DNA from: Variovorax sp. CF079
Lineage (GTDB): Bacteria; Pseudomonadota; Gammaproteobacteria; Burkholderiales; Burkholderiaceae_C
Direction of reading: 5' to 3'
DNA length: 64,000 nt
Assembly: GCF_900101545.1 (NCBI RefSeq)
Contig: NZ_FMZU01000001.1
Location: 186,001 to 250,000 of the forward strand
The translations under genes were made by a program, and so were the position numbers. The notes beneath the pieces are model-generated. The model saw nothing but the letters and a program-made list of their open reading frames with translations, had not been told where the DNA came from and ran no database searches. This document shows positions 42,786-51,161 of this stretch, one piece after another. Numbering within the stretch: position 1 is the stretch's first letter; every line of letters starts with the position of its first letter.

Positions 42786-44366
42786 ATGAGCAAACTGCAC
42801 GAGCGCCTGGGAGCGCTCACACCCGCGCGACTGAAGGGAGTCCGTAGAGGCATCGAGAAGGAGAGCCTGCGTGCCCAGCCCGACGGCACGCTGGCGCTGA
42901 CGCCGCATCCGGCGGCGCTCGGTTCGGCGCTCACCCACCCGCACATCACCACCGATTTCAGCGAGTCGCAGCTCGAGCTCATCACCGGCGTGCACACCGA
43001 CGTGGAGGCCTGCCTGGCCGAGCTCACGCAGGTGCACCAGTTCACCTACCGCGTGCTTCATGAAGCCGGCGACGAACGGCTCTGGGTCTCGAGCATGCCC
43101 TGCGGCCTGCCGGCCGACGAGACCATTCCGATCGGGCGCTACGGCGCCTCCAACGTGGGGCGCGCCAAGAGCGTCTACCGCATGGGCCTGAGCCACCGCT
43201 ACGGCCGGCGCATGCAGACCATCTCGGGCATCCACTACAACTGGTCGCTGCCCGAGGTGTCGAGCGAGCAGTACTTCGCGCTGATCCGCAACTTCCGCCG
43301 CCACGCCTTTTTGCTGCTCTACCTGTTCGGCGCCTCGCCGGCGCTGTGCTCGAGCTTCGTGGCCGGGCGGCCACACGAGCTACAGCCGCTGGGCGAAGGC
43401 AGCATGCACATGCCGCACGGCACCTCGCTGCGCATGGGGCGGCTGGGCTACCAGAGCGAGGCACAGGCCTCGCTGGCGGTGAGCTACAACAGCCTCGACG
43501 GCTACGGCGCCTCGCTGCAGGACGCGCTCACGCGGCCCTGGCCGGCCTACGAGGCGATCGGCATCCGCAATCCCGGCGGCGACTACAACCAGCTCGCCAC
43601 CAGCCTGCTGCAGATCGAGAACGAGTTCTACGGCACCATCCGTCCCAAGCGCGTGATCTACCCCGGCGAGCGGCCGCTGCATGCGCTGCGCGAGCGCGGT
43701 GTCGAGTATGTGGAAGTCCGCCTGATGGACCTCGATCCCTTCGAGCCGATCGGCATCGCCGCGCCCACCATGCGCTTTCTCGACGTGTTCCTGCTGCATT
43801 GCCTGCTGGCCGACAGCCCGCCCGACACGCGCGAGGAGATTGCCGAGCTGGCCCACAACCAGCACCTCACGGCTGCACGCGGCCGCGAGCCCGGCCTCAA
43901 GCTGCAGCGCGGCGGGCGAGACGTTGCGCTCACCGAATGGGGCGCCGAGCTGCTGGAGCAATTCGGCCCGATCGCCGCCGCGCTCGACGCCGCGCACGGT
44001 GGCACCCGGCATGCCGAAGCGGTGCGCGCGGCAGAGAAAGGCCTGGCCGACCCGGCCACCCTGCCTTCTGCGCGCGTGCTCGAGGCGATGGCGCGCGCGC
44101 ACGACAACTCCTTCATCAGCTTCGTGCGGGCGCAGTCCGAACGCACGCGCACCGAGCTGCTGGCCTTGCCCTTTTCCGCCGAAGAACGCGCGAACTTCGA
44201 ACGCATGACGCAGAGTTCGATCGATGCCCAGAAGGAGATCGAGGCGAACGACAGCATGCCCTTCGAGATCTACCGCGAGCAGTACGTCTCGCCGGCGCGC
44301 CTGGGCTTCAAGAACCACTGGGCGGAAATGCCGCCGCTCGCCGTCAGCCAGCCCGCGGCCTGGTGA
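42786..44366 (+). CDS. gshA: Glutamate--cysteine ligase
   Basis: A 526-residue type 1 (E. coli-like) gamma-glutamylcysteine synthetase, the first step of glutathione synthesis. Typical stretches are RGIEKESLRAQPDGTLALTPHPAALGSALTHPHITTDFSESQLELITG, GLSHRYGRRMQTISGIHYNWSLP, NPGGDYNQLATSLLQIENEFYGTIRPKR and VEVRLMDLDPFEPIG. The ATG at 42786 fits the family start. It overlaps the convergent cyclodeaminase-type gene by 23 bases. gshB is elsewhere. Confidence 0.95.
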   Translation: MSKLHERLGALTPARLKGVRRGIEKESLRAQPDGTLALTPHPAALGSALTHPHITTDFSESQLELITGVHTDVEACLAELTQVHQFTYRVLHEAGDERLWVSSMPCGLPADETIPIGRYGASNVGRAKSVYRMGLSHRYGRRMQTISGIHYNWSLPEVSSEQYFALIRNFRRHAFLLLYLFGASPALCSSFVAGRPHELQPLGEGSMHMPHGTSLRMGRLGYQSEAQASLAVSYNSLDGYGASLQDALTRPWPAYEAIGIRNPGGDYNQLATSLLQIENEFYGTIRPKRVIYPGERPLHALRERGVEYVEVRLMDLDPFEPIGIAAPTMRFLDVFLLHCLLADSPPDTREEIAELAHNQHLTAARGREPGLKLQRGGRDVALTEWGAELLEQFGPIAAALDAAHGGTRHAEAVRAAEKGLADPATLPSARVLEAMARAHDNSFISFVRAQSERTRTELLALPFSAEERANFERMTQSSIDAQKEIEANDSMPFEIYREQYVSPARLGFKNHWAEMPPLAVSQPAAW

Positions 44367-45375
44367 GGCGGAACAGGTTCTTGGGGTCGCCCGCGGACGG
44401 CACGAGCGCGATGTCCTGTCCTGCGCCATGCTGCAGCGCGAGCGCGTGGATCAGGCGCAGCGCGGAGTAGTCCTCCAGCGCGAAGCCCACCGAGTCGAAC
44501 ACCGTCACCTGGTCCTCGCTCTGCCGGCCGGCCTCGGCGCCGGCCAGCACGCGCCACAGCTCGACCACCGGAAAATCGGCCGCCATCTGCTGGATCTCGC
44601 CCTCGATCCGGGTCTGCGGCTCGTACTCGACGAACACGCGCGCGGCGCGCAGCACTTCCGCATGCAGCTCGGTCTTGCCCGGGCAGTCGCCGCCGATCGC
44701 GTTGAGGTGCATGCCGGGTTCGAGCATCTCGGGCGTGACGATGGTGGCGCGCGCCTTGCGCGCCGTCAGCGTGCTGACGATGTCGGCGCCGCGCACCGCT
44801 TCGGCGACGCTCGCGGCACGCCGCACGCGCAGGGCCGGCCAGGCCGCCAGGTTGCGCTCCAGCTTGTCCATCGCCTGGGCGTCGATGTCGTAGATCCGCA
44901 GTTCGTCGATGCCCAGCAGCGCGTGGAAGGCCAGGGCCTGGAACTCGCTCTGGGCGCCGTTGCCGATGAGGGCCATGCGGCGCGATCCCGGCCGCGCCAC
45001 GGCCTGCGCGGCCAGGGCCGACATGGCGGCGGTGCGCAGCGCGGTGGTCAGCGTGAGCTCCGACAGCAGCACAGGCAGGCCGGTCTGCACCTCGGCCAGC
45101 ACGCCGAAGGCCATCACCGTCGGCAGGCCATGGGCCGTGTTGCCGGGGTGGCCGTTGACGTACTTGAAGGCGTAGCGCTGTCCGTTCGACACCGGCATCA
45201 GCTCGATCACGCCGAGCGCCGAATGGCTGGCCAGCCGGGCCGACTTGTCGAACTCGGGCCAGCGCAGGAAATCTTCCCTGATGGTGTCGGCCAGCGCCTC
45301 CAGGAAGCGGGATGTTCCGAGGGCCTGAACCAGGCCGGAAAGCGCCTGGACATCTACGAAGCGTGTTGTTGCCAT
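44344..45375 (-). CDS. Ornithine cyclodeaminase/mu-crystallin family protein
   Basis: A 343-residue NAD(H)-dependent enzyme of the OCD/mu-crystallin family. The nucleotide site is RRMALIGNGAQSEFQALAFHALLGIDELRIYD. AFKYVNGHPGNTAHGLPTVMAFGVLAEVQTG and NAIGGDCPGKTELHAEVLRAARVFVEYEPQTRIEGEI are typical of true ornithine cyclodeaminases rather than alanine dehydrogenases. It may convert ornithine to proline and ammonia. A dyad and a lone receiver lie upstream on the other strand. Confidence 0.9.
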   Translation of the reverse strand: MATTRFVDVQALSGLVQALGTSRFLEALADTIREDFLRWPEFDKSARLASHSALGVIELMPVSNGQRYAFKYVNGHPGNTAHGLPTVMAFGVLAEVQTGLPVLLSELTLTTALRTAAMSALAAQAVARPGSRRMALIGNGAQSEFQALAFHALLGIDELRIYDIDAQAMDKLERNLAAWPALRVRRAASVAEAVRGADIVSTLTARKARATIVTPEMLEPGMHLNAIGGDCPGKTELHAEVLRAARVFVEYEPQTRIEGEIQQMAADFPVVELWRVLAGAEAGRQSEDQVTVFDSVGFALEDYSALRLIHALALQHGAGQDIALVPSAGDPKNLFRLTRPRAG

Positions 45376-45403
45376 GCTTATTGAAGAACTTCCGTGCTAA
45401 TCG

Positions 45404-45421
45404 GGTAGGTCTATGCCTACC
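45404..45421. promoter_or_regulatory. Dyad between the cyclodeaminase and receiver genes
   Basis: GGTAGG (45404-45409) and CCTACC (45416-45421) form a perfect inverted repeat around TCTATG, in the 128-base divergent gap. Its size suits a dimeric regulator. No binding protein can be assigned, and the lone receiver next to it has no DNA-binding domain. Confidence 0.4.
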
Positions 45422-45503
45422 TGCATTGGCCGAGATGGCTCACCGCGGCGCTGAAATCGCAGCTCATCATGACATCAAGCATCCATATTCACATGTGCCC
45501 CCA

Positions 45504-45884
45504 ATGACAACGAAGACCTATCTGGTCGAAGACAACGCCGTGATTCGCGAGAACCTCGTCGGATTCCTCGAAGACATTGCCGATGCCACCGTCGTCGCCC
45601 ATGCGAGCGGGGAGGCCGAGGCGGTGGACTGGCTGCGCAATCATCGCGACAGCTGGGACGTGGCCATCGTCGACCTGTTCCTAGACCAGGGCAACGGCCT
45701 TGGTGTCGTCAGTGCCTGCCGCGAGAGGGCCAGGCATCAGAAGGTGGTGGTCCTGAGCAACTACGCGACGCCCGACATGCGGGCGCGCACCAAGGCGCTG
45801 GGCGCCGACGCCTTCTTCGACAAGTCGGCAGAAATCGAACTGCTGCTCGACTACTGCGAGAAGCTGAGTCGCCGCAACGACTGA
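45504..45884 (+). CDS. Stand-alone response regulator receiver
   Basis: A 126-residue receiver without output domain. Key residues are E9-D10 in LVEDN, phospho-acceptor D57 in AIVDLFLD, switch S85 in VVLSNYA and K107 in FFDKSAE. The ATG at 45504 starts exactly at the conserved domain. The long LFLDQGNGLGVV loop after D57 resembles receivers of LuxR-type regulators. No kinase gene is adjacent, so its partner is unknown. Confidence 0.9.
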   Translation: MTTKTYLVEDNAVIRENLVGFLEDIADATVVAHASGEAEAVDWLRNHRDSWDVAIVDLFLDQGNGLGVVSACRERARHQKVVVLSNYATPDMRARTKALGADAFFDKSAEIELLLDYCEKLSRRND

Positions 45885-45917
45885 GGCCCGGCTTCCGCCC
45901 TGGCGGAAAAATCGCTC

Positions 45918-45948
45918 TTGACCTAGAGTGCGCTGGAGCATTTCCAAT
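45918..45948 (+). promoter_or_regulatory. MerR-class promoter of the NTF2/MerR pair
   Basis: TTGACC (45918-45923), a 19-base spacer and TCCAAT (45943-45948) lie 39 bases before the next ATG. The spacer holds the dyad-like TAGAGTGCGCTGGAG. The -35, spacer length and -10 are identical to the metal-type promoter at 4120-4150. It would be opened by the MerR protein encoded two genes on (autoregulation, inferred). Confidence 0.62.
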
Positions 45949-45987
45949 GGTTTCGCCGGGTCGTCCGGTGAACACGGGAAATACGCC

Positions 45988-46401
45988 ATGAACGCCATCG
46001 AGAACAAGAGATTCATCCAGGGCATCCACGCCGAGCTCGCCAAGGGCAACGGCAAGCCTTTCGTCGACAGCCTCGCCGAGGACTTCAGCTGGATCATGAA
46101 GGGGCGCACGTCCTGGTCACGCACCTACAAGGGCAAGCAGGTCGTGCAGAACGAACTGCTCAAGCCCCTGTACGCGCAATTCGAAGGCCGCTACCTCAAC
46201 ACGGCCGAGCGCTTCATCGCCGAAGACGACTTCGTGGTCGTGCAGTGCAACGGCGAGGTCGCCACCAAGCTCGGCAAGCGCTACGACAACCAGTACTGCT
46301 TCATCTACCGGCTGGCCGGCGGCAAGGTGATCGAGCTCACGGAGTACCTCGACACCGCGCTCGTCGACGAAGCGCTGGAGGCGCCGGCGCGTGCCAGGTA
46401 G
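45988..46401 (+). CDS. NTF2/SnoaL-like protein
   Basis: A 137-residue protein with an NTF2-like (alpha+beta cone) fold of the SnoaL kind. NKRFIQGIHAELAKGNGKPFVDSLAEDFSWIMKGRTSWSRTYKGK and VVVQCNGEVATKLGKRYDNQYCFIYRLAGGKVIELTEYLD are characteristic of ketosteroid isomerase-like small-molecule binders. It shares 11 bases with the MerR gene that follows and both depend on the 45918 promoter. The likely role is binding or altering the MerR effector. Confidence 0.87.
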   Translation: MNAIENKRFIQGIHAELAKGNGKPFVDSLAEDFSWIMKGRTSWSRTYKGKQVVQNELLKPLYAQFEGRYLNTAERFIAEDDFVVVQCNGEVATKLGKRYDNQYCFIYRLAGGKVIELTEYLDTALVDEALEAPARAR

Positions 46402-46846
46402 CGCCTTTCGCATCGGCGAGCTGGCCACGCGCACCGGCCGCAGCGTGCATGCCATCCGCTGGTACGAGGCGCAGGGCCTGGTGCCCGGCGTGGCGCGCGA
46501 CGAAGGCGGGCGGCGCGTCTACGGCGAGCTGCACGTGAGCTGGCTCGACCTGATGGAGCGGCTGCGCGCGACCGGCATGTCGATCGCCGAGATGCGCGAG
46601 TACACCGCGCTGGTGATGCAGGGCAGCCGTACGCTGCGCCAGCGCCGCGACATGCTGGCCGGCCACCGCGAGCGCGTGAACGCCACCATCGCCGAATGGC
46701 GGCGCGCGCTGACGCTGGTCGACAAGAAGATCGACTTCTACGATGCCTGGATGCAGACCGGCCAGCGGCCGCCGCTGATCCCGGCCGACACGCCGCGCGC
46801 CGTGCGCAAGAAGGCGCTGCCCGCGCCCGCGATCAGGAAGCGATGA
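46391..46846 (+). CDS. MerR-family regulator
   Basis: A 151-residue MerR regulator read from GTG 46391. The winged HTH is FRIGELATRTGRSVHAIRWYEAQGLVPGVARDEGGRRVYGE, followed by a coiled helix (RRDMLAGHRERVNATIAEWRRALTLVDKKIDFYDAWMQTG). It has no cysteine cluster, so the effector is probably an organic molecule, not a metal. The basic tail RKKALPAPAIRKR is unusual. Co-translated with the NTF2-like protein. Confidence 0.91.
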   Translation: MPGSAFRIGELATRTGRSVHAIRWYEAQGLVPGVARDEGGRRVYGELHVSWLDLMERLRATGMSIAEMREYTALVMQGSRTLRQRRDMLAGHRERVNATIAEWRRALTLVDKKIDFYDAWMQTGQRPPLIPADTPRAVRKKALPAPAIRKR

Positions 46847-46855
46847 AGCTGGCGC

Positions 46856-47212
46856 TCATTCGACGACCGCGCCGCCGTCCTTGCGGATCGATTCGCGCCC
46901 GTGCTTGCTGAGGCGGCCCAGCGCGCTGTCCAGTGCGCGCTTGAGCTTGTCAGCCGCGCCGCGGAAAGCCTCGTCGAGATTCGGCGCGTGCTGCGTCACG
47001 GCCACCGGCTGATGGCGCGCGAGGCGCGCCTCCATCGCGCAGCGCTTGTCGCCGCCGCCGCTGGCATCATGGTTCTGGTCGCTCAGGTGCACTTCGACCC
47101 GCGTCACGTCGGCCGCGAAACGGCTCAATGCATGCCTGATCTCCTCATTGGCCCAGCGTTCCAGGGCATCCTTGTTCTCGACGCCGTTGCTGGTGTTCAC
47201 TTGTATCTGCAT
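46856..47212 (-). CDS. HPF/RaiA-family ribosome-associated protein
   Basis: A 118-residue protein of the ribosome hibernation/sigma-54 modulation family. It has the conserved IQVNTSNGVENKDALERWANEEIRHALSRFAADVTRVEVHLSDQN opening and the PVAVTQHAPNLDEAFRGAADKLKRALDSALGRL helix. It has no long C-terminal extension, as in short HPF or YfiA. It may bind ribosomes in stationary phase. It is convergent with the MerR gene. Confidence 0.87.
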   Translation of the reverse strand: MQIQVNTSNGVENKDALERWANEEIRHALSRFAADVTRVEVHLSDQNHDASGGGDKRCAMEARLARHQPVAVTQHAPNLDEAFRGAADKLKRALDSALGRLSKHGRESIRKDGGAVVE

Positions 47213-47320
47213 GTCAGGTACCTTTCGCGCTCATCTGCTGATGAACAAGACCGACTTTGCGCCCAACCCAGGCTCCGTGCGTAAGCATTTGGAGCATGCG
47301 ACCGAAGGAGTTTCCAAGTC

Positions 47321-48229
47321 ATGCCCTCCGTGCCCGACCTTTCCGGCGGTGTTGCCTTCGTACGCGGCAACTACGTGCCCATCGCCGAGGCCGCCATCCC
47401 CATCACCGACTGGGGCTTTCTGCGCTCCGACGCCACCTACGACGTGGTCACTGTGTGGGAAGGCGCCTTCTTCCGGCTCGATGCGCATCTGGAGCGCTTC
47501 ATGTGCAGCTGCGAGCGCTTCCGGCTCGACCCCGGCCTCACGACGGCGCAGATCACCGAGGTGCTGACCGAATGCGTGCGCAGAAGCGGCCTGCGGAATT
47601 CCTATGTCGAGATGATCGTCACGCGCGGCCAGCCGCCCTGGGGCTCGCGCGATCCGCGCCAGGCGGTCAATCGCTTCTACGCCTTCGCCGTGCCCTTCGT
47701 GTGGATCGCCAACGAGGTGCAGCGCGAGCGCGGCCTGCACCTGAAAGTGAGCGAGGTGCAGCGCATCCCGGCGAGCTCGGTCGATCCGAAGGCCAAGAAC
47801 TACCACTGGAACGACCTCACCATGGGCCTCCTGGGCGCGCTCGATGCGGGCGCCGACACCGTGGTGCTGACCGATGCGGCCGGCAACGTGGTCGAAGGTC
47901 CGGGCTTCAACGTCTTCTGCGTGCGCGGCGGTACCGTCGTCACGCCGAAGGACGGCGTGCTCGAAGGCATCTCGCGGCGCACCGTGATCGAGATCGCAGA
48001 GACGCTCGGCATGCGGGTCGAGCTGCGTGACCTGCCGGCCGAGGAGTTGCGCAGCGCCGACGAAGCTTTTCTGAGCACCTCCGGTGGTGGCGTGCTGCCG
48101 GTGACGCGGGTGGACGACCAGGTGCTGGGCGACGGCGTGCCCGGCCCGGTGACGCAGCGCCTGCTCCAGACCTACTGGGACTGGCACCGCGACCCGGCCT
48201 ACAGCCGGCCCATCGCCTACGGCCGGTGA
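47321..48229 (+). CDS. Class IV aminotransferase
   Basis: A 302-residue fold-type IV PLP enzyme (branched-chain or D-amino acid aminotransferase family). The PLP Lys is K159 in DPKAKNYHWNDL; EGPGFNVFCV and ISRRTVIEIAETLGMRVE are the phosphate-site motifs, and SDATYDVVTVWEGAFFRLDAHLERF fits the N-terminal domain. AAGGAG stands before the ATG at 47321. Substrate choice (branched chain, D-Ala or amine) cannot be decided. Confidence 0.9.
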   Translation: MPSVPDLSGGVAFVRGNYVPIAEAAIPITDWGFLRSDATYDVVTVWEGAFFRLDAHLERFMCSCERFRLDPGLTTAQITEVLTECVRRSGLRNSYVEMIVTRGQPPWGSRDPRQAVNRFYAFAVPFVWIANEVQRERGLHLKVSEVQRIPASSVDPKAKNYHWNDLTMGLLGALDAGADTVVLTDAAGNVVEGPGFNVFCVRGGTVVTPKDGVLEGISRRTVIEIAETLGMRVELRDLPAEELRSADEAFLSTSGGGVLPVTRVDDQVLGDGVPGPVTQRLLQTYWDWHRDPAYSRPIAYGR

Positions 48230-48230
48230 A

Positions 48231-48821
48231 TCAGGGCAGCGAGACCCGGTTCAGCGTCGCCGGATCGCCCACGATGCTCTTCACCGTGCCGCCCGGCTCG
48301 AACATCACCTGGTATTCGGCCCAGGTATCGAGCCAGTAGCGCCACACGGGGGCGTCCAGCTTCGGGTTCTCGCTGCTGACGGGGTAGCCCAGCGCCATCA
48401 GCACCTGCTCGCGCGTCATGCCGGGCGTCACCTTCATCGCCGCGATGGCTGCGCGCGTCTTCTCCGGGTAGCCGACCAGCTTGATCTTCGGGTCCTCGGT
48501 CACGACATAGCGCTGCCCGAACGCGGTGGTCGGGATGTCGCGGCTGTAGTCGTTCTTGAGCCGTTGCGGGCGGCCGCCGATGTCCAGGTCGACCCAGCGG
48601 AAGTCGTAGCCGGTGATGCGCGCGGGAGTGCCCGCGGCCACGATGCTCATGCCCTGCTCGTCGTAGTTGATGTCGCTGATCTGCTTGCCGTAGCTGCGCA
48701 TGTTGCAGCACAGGTAGCCCTGGATCATCGGACCCTGCGGCGGCGCAGGACGCTGGGCGTGAGCGGCGGACAGGGGAAGGGTGGCCGCCAGGACGGCGGC
48801 CAGGGCGAAGCGCTGGAACAT
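48231..48821 (-). CDS. Exported protein with BamE/SmpA-like region
   Basis: A 196-residue protein with a signal peptide ending near SAAHAQ. In the C-terminal half, VTPGMTREQVLMALGYPVSSENPKLDAPVWRYWLD resembles the BamE/SmpA fold used by outer-membrane assembly factors. The N-terminal QGYLCCNMRSYGKQ has a Cys-Cys pair. The middle is a lipocalin-like beta region. It lies convergent with the aminotransferase, one base away. Function is unknown. Confidence 0.72.
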   Translation of the reverse strand: MFQRFALAAVLAATLPLSAAHAQRPAPPQGPMIQGYLCCNMRSYGKQISDINYDEQGMSIVAAGTPARITGYDFRWVDLDIGGRPQRLKNDYSRDIPTTAFGQRYVVTEDPKIKLVGYPEKTRAAIAAMKVTPGMTREQVLMALGYPVSSENPKLDAPVWRYWLDTWAEYQVMFEPGGTVKSIVGDPATLNRVSLP

Positions 48822-48904
48822 CGGAACTCCCTCGTTGAATGTTGTTGGGCGCTGCGAGCCGGGGTGGCGCGCAGCGCGAGGGATTCTAGAGGCGTTGTTA
48901 CAAC

Positions 48905-50080
48905 TCAGCGTGCTACAAAGTCTCGAAATCGCGGCCGATCGCCGGCCGCAGGGGCGCGCTGCTTGAGCCCGAACAGCGGCCGCAGCCAGCCGATGCGGCG
49001 GATCAGCCCGTCGCTCAGCGCCCAGCAGCCGAGCACCGTCAGTGCCACCAGCAAGACCGGCTCCAGCACCGGGCCGAGCCGCCATGACGCGAGCGCGACG
49101 GCGCCGGCAACGATCAGCGTCTGGTGCAGCATGTACCAGGGGTAGACCGACTCGTTGGCCCAGCCCAGCCAGGGCCAGGGGCGGTCGAGGTAACGATGGG
49201 CGAAGCCCAGGATGGCCGCGAGCGCGCTCCACAGGTAGAGCGCGCGCAGCACGCGCAACAGCCGAATATCGGCGCCGGCCAGCTTCAGCGCGAAGTAGGC
49301 GATGAGGGGGGCCGCCGCCAGCGCCAGCGCCCAGCCGCGCACCCGCGCCAGCTCGCGCCAGAGGCCGGCATCGATTCCCATCCAGTAGCCGTAGAGAAAG
49401 ACCGTGAAGTAGAGGGCATGCAGGTACCAGTCGTGGATCAGGTCGTGGGTGGCCGGGAAGCGCGGCCCGAGCACCAGCGTGAAGAGCACGAGCGGCAGGG
49501 CCGGCAGCACCAGCAGCCGCCAGCGCCGCAGACCGGTGAAGGCGGCGCGCAGCCGCTGTCCGGCGGCCGATCGCAGCACCGGCAGCAGCAGCACCACCAG
49601 CGCCGTGTAGGCGAAGAGGTAGGGCAGGTACCACAGGTGGTTCCAGGTCATGCCGAAATCGGAGCCGGCGAAGGCGCCCTTGGGCCAGGGTCCCATCGCG
49701 AGGTAGCGTGCCATGAAGGCGCCGAATCCCGGCGCCACCAGCCCCTTGGCCACGGCTTCGGCGTAGGCCTGGTAGGGCACCACCACCGTCATGCCGATCG
49801 CCAGCGGCAGCAGCAGCCGCAGCGCACGCTGTCCGACCAGGCGCAGCGGCTCCTGGCCGCGCAACAGAAAACCCAGCGCCACGCCCGACACCAGGAACAC
49901 CAGGTCCATGCGCCAGATGTTGACGGCCTGCATCGGCCATTGCAGCCAGTGGGCGGCATGCGGGCTCTTGAGGTGCCAGGGCCAGTCGGCCACGTAGTAC
50001 ATCGCCACGTGGTAGAGGATCAGCAGCAGGAAGGCCAGCGCGCGCAGCGCATCGATGTCGTGTCGTCGGTCGGTGCTCAT
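48905..50080 (-). CDS. Acyltransferase 3 / OpgC-like membrane protein
   Basis: A 391-residue acyltransferase-3 family membrane protein with about ten helices. The catalytic His-containing loop is DIDALRALAFLLLILYHVAMYYV near the start; LVFLVSGVALGFLLRG and HLWYLPYLFAYTALVV are family features. These enzymes transfer acetyl or succinyl groups to extracellular glycans. It is divergent from a membrane LytTR protein, a pairing that suggests regulation. Confidence 0.88.
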   Translation of the reverse strand: MSTDRRHDIDALRALAFLLLILYHVAMYYVADWPWHLKSPHAAHWLQWPMQAVNIWRMDLVFLVSGVALGFLLRGQEPLRLVGQRALRLLLPLAIGMTVVVPYQAYAEAVAKGLVAPGFGAFMARYLAMGPWPKGAFAGSDFGMTWNHLWYLPYLFAYTALVVLLLPVLRSAAGQRLRAAFTGLRRWRLLVLPALPLVLFTLVLGPRFPATHDLIHDWYLHALYFTVFLYGYWMGIDAGLWRELARVRGWALALAAAPLIAYFALKLAGADIRLLRVLRALYLWSALAAILGFAHRYLDRPWPWLGWANESVYPWYMLHQTLIVAGAVALASWRLGPVLEPVLLVALTVLGCWALSDGLIRRIGWLRPLFGLKQRAPAAGDRPRFRDFVAR

Positions 50081-50233
50081 GGTCCGGCTCCTTGGATGGC
50101 AAGGCGGCCATGGTGGCCTGCGGTTCGGTGCGCAGGGGCGGCCAGGGGACGATCCGCCGGCGCTTTGTGACGAGCGGCGGCTCCGGAGGGACGAAATTCG
50201 GCCGTCCCGATCCGGATTCACGAGAATCCCGCC

Positions 50234-51103
50234 ATGCCGAAGAACCTGTTCGAACGCTACCAGCCCTATCGGCGGCGGGCCGAGATCGCCTTCTGGGTGA
50301 TCGTGATGGCGCTGCAGGCGGTCTTCAACACCGCCGTCGCCGTGGTCGACGCGGGCAAGTTGGGACGCGAGGTGCCCCTGTGGCAGCCGGTGGCCTGGGA
50401 GCTTTCCAGTCATCTTGTGCTGCTCGCGCTGGTGCCGGCGGTGTTCGCTTTCGAGCGCCGCTTCCCGCTCAACCTGGCCACGCTCGGCCGCAACTGGGCC
50501 TGGCACTTGGCCGGCAGCGTGGTCTTCAGCCTGGTGCATGTGGCCGGCATGGTGGCGCTGCGCCATTTGGTCTATGCGCTGGCCGGCAGCCAGTACGACT
50601 TCGGCCCCTGGGGCGAGAAGTGGTTCTACGAGTACCTCAAGGACGTGCGCACCTACGCGCTCTTCCTCGTGACCTTGCTGGGCTACCGGCTTTTCATGCT
50701 GCGGCTGCAGGGCGAGGCGCGCGTGCTCGATGCGCCGGAGGGTGCGGCCGAGCCCGCGCCGCCCGCGCCCGAGGCGGCGCCGCAGCGGCCCGAGCGCTTT
50801 TTGGTGCGCAAGCTCAGGCGCGAGTTCCTGATCGCGGCCAGCGACATCGACTGGCTGCAGGCCCAGGGCAACTACGTCGGCCTGCGCGTCAACGGGCATG
50901 ACTACCTGCTGCGCGCCACGCTGACCGACTTCCTGGCCCAGCTCGATCCGGCCCGCTATGCGCGCGTGCACCGCAGCTACGCGGCCAACCTGGACCGGGT
51001 GGCCGAGATCGAGCCGCTCGACGGCGGCGACGCCCGGCTGCACATGCGCGACGGCACGCAGATCCCCTGCAGCCGGCGCTACCGCGACGCGCTGCGGGCC
51101 TGA
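50234..51103 (+). CDS. Membrane-embedded LytTR DNA-binding regulator
   Basis: A 289-residue protein with four N-terminal membrane helices (about 17-155) and a C-terminal LytTR DNA-binding domain (about 190-289: LRREFLIAASDIDWLQAQGNYVGLRVNGHDYLLRATLTDFLAQL and RVHRSYAANLDRVAEIEPLDGG). There is no receiver domain, so the membrane region must sense the signal directly. The linker is Pro/Ala/Glu rich. The 153-base gap to the divergent acyltransferase probably holds both promoters. Confidence 0.9.
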   Translation: MPKNLFERYQPYRRRAEIAFWVIVMALQAVFNTAVAVVDAGKLGREVPLWQPVAWELSSHLVLLALVPAVFAFERRFPLNLATLGRNWAWHLAGSVVFSLVHVAGMVALRHLVYALAGSQYDFGPWGEKWFYEYLKDVRTYALFLVTLLGYRLFMLRLQGEARVLDAPEGAAEPAPPAPEAAPQRPERFLVRKLRREFLIAASDIDWLQAQGNYVGLRVNGHDYLLRATLTDFLAQLDPARYARVHRSYAANLDRVAEIEPLDGGDARLHMRDGTQIPCSRRYRDALRA

Positions 51104-51161
51104 GCTTCGGGCCGCGGCGACAATCGCAGGCCTTCCCGCAGCAAGAGAAAGAACATTCCCG

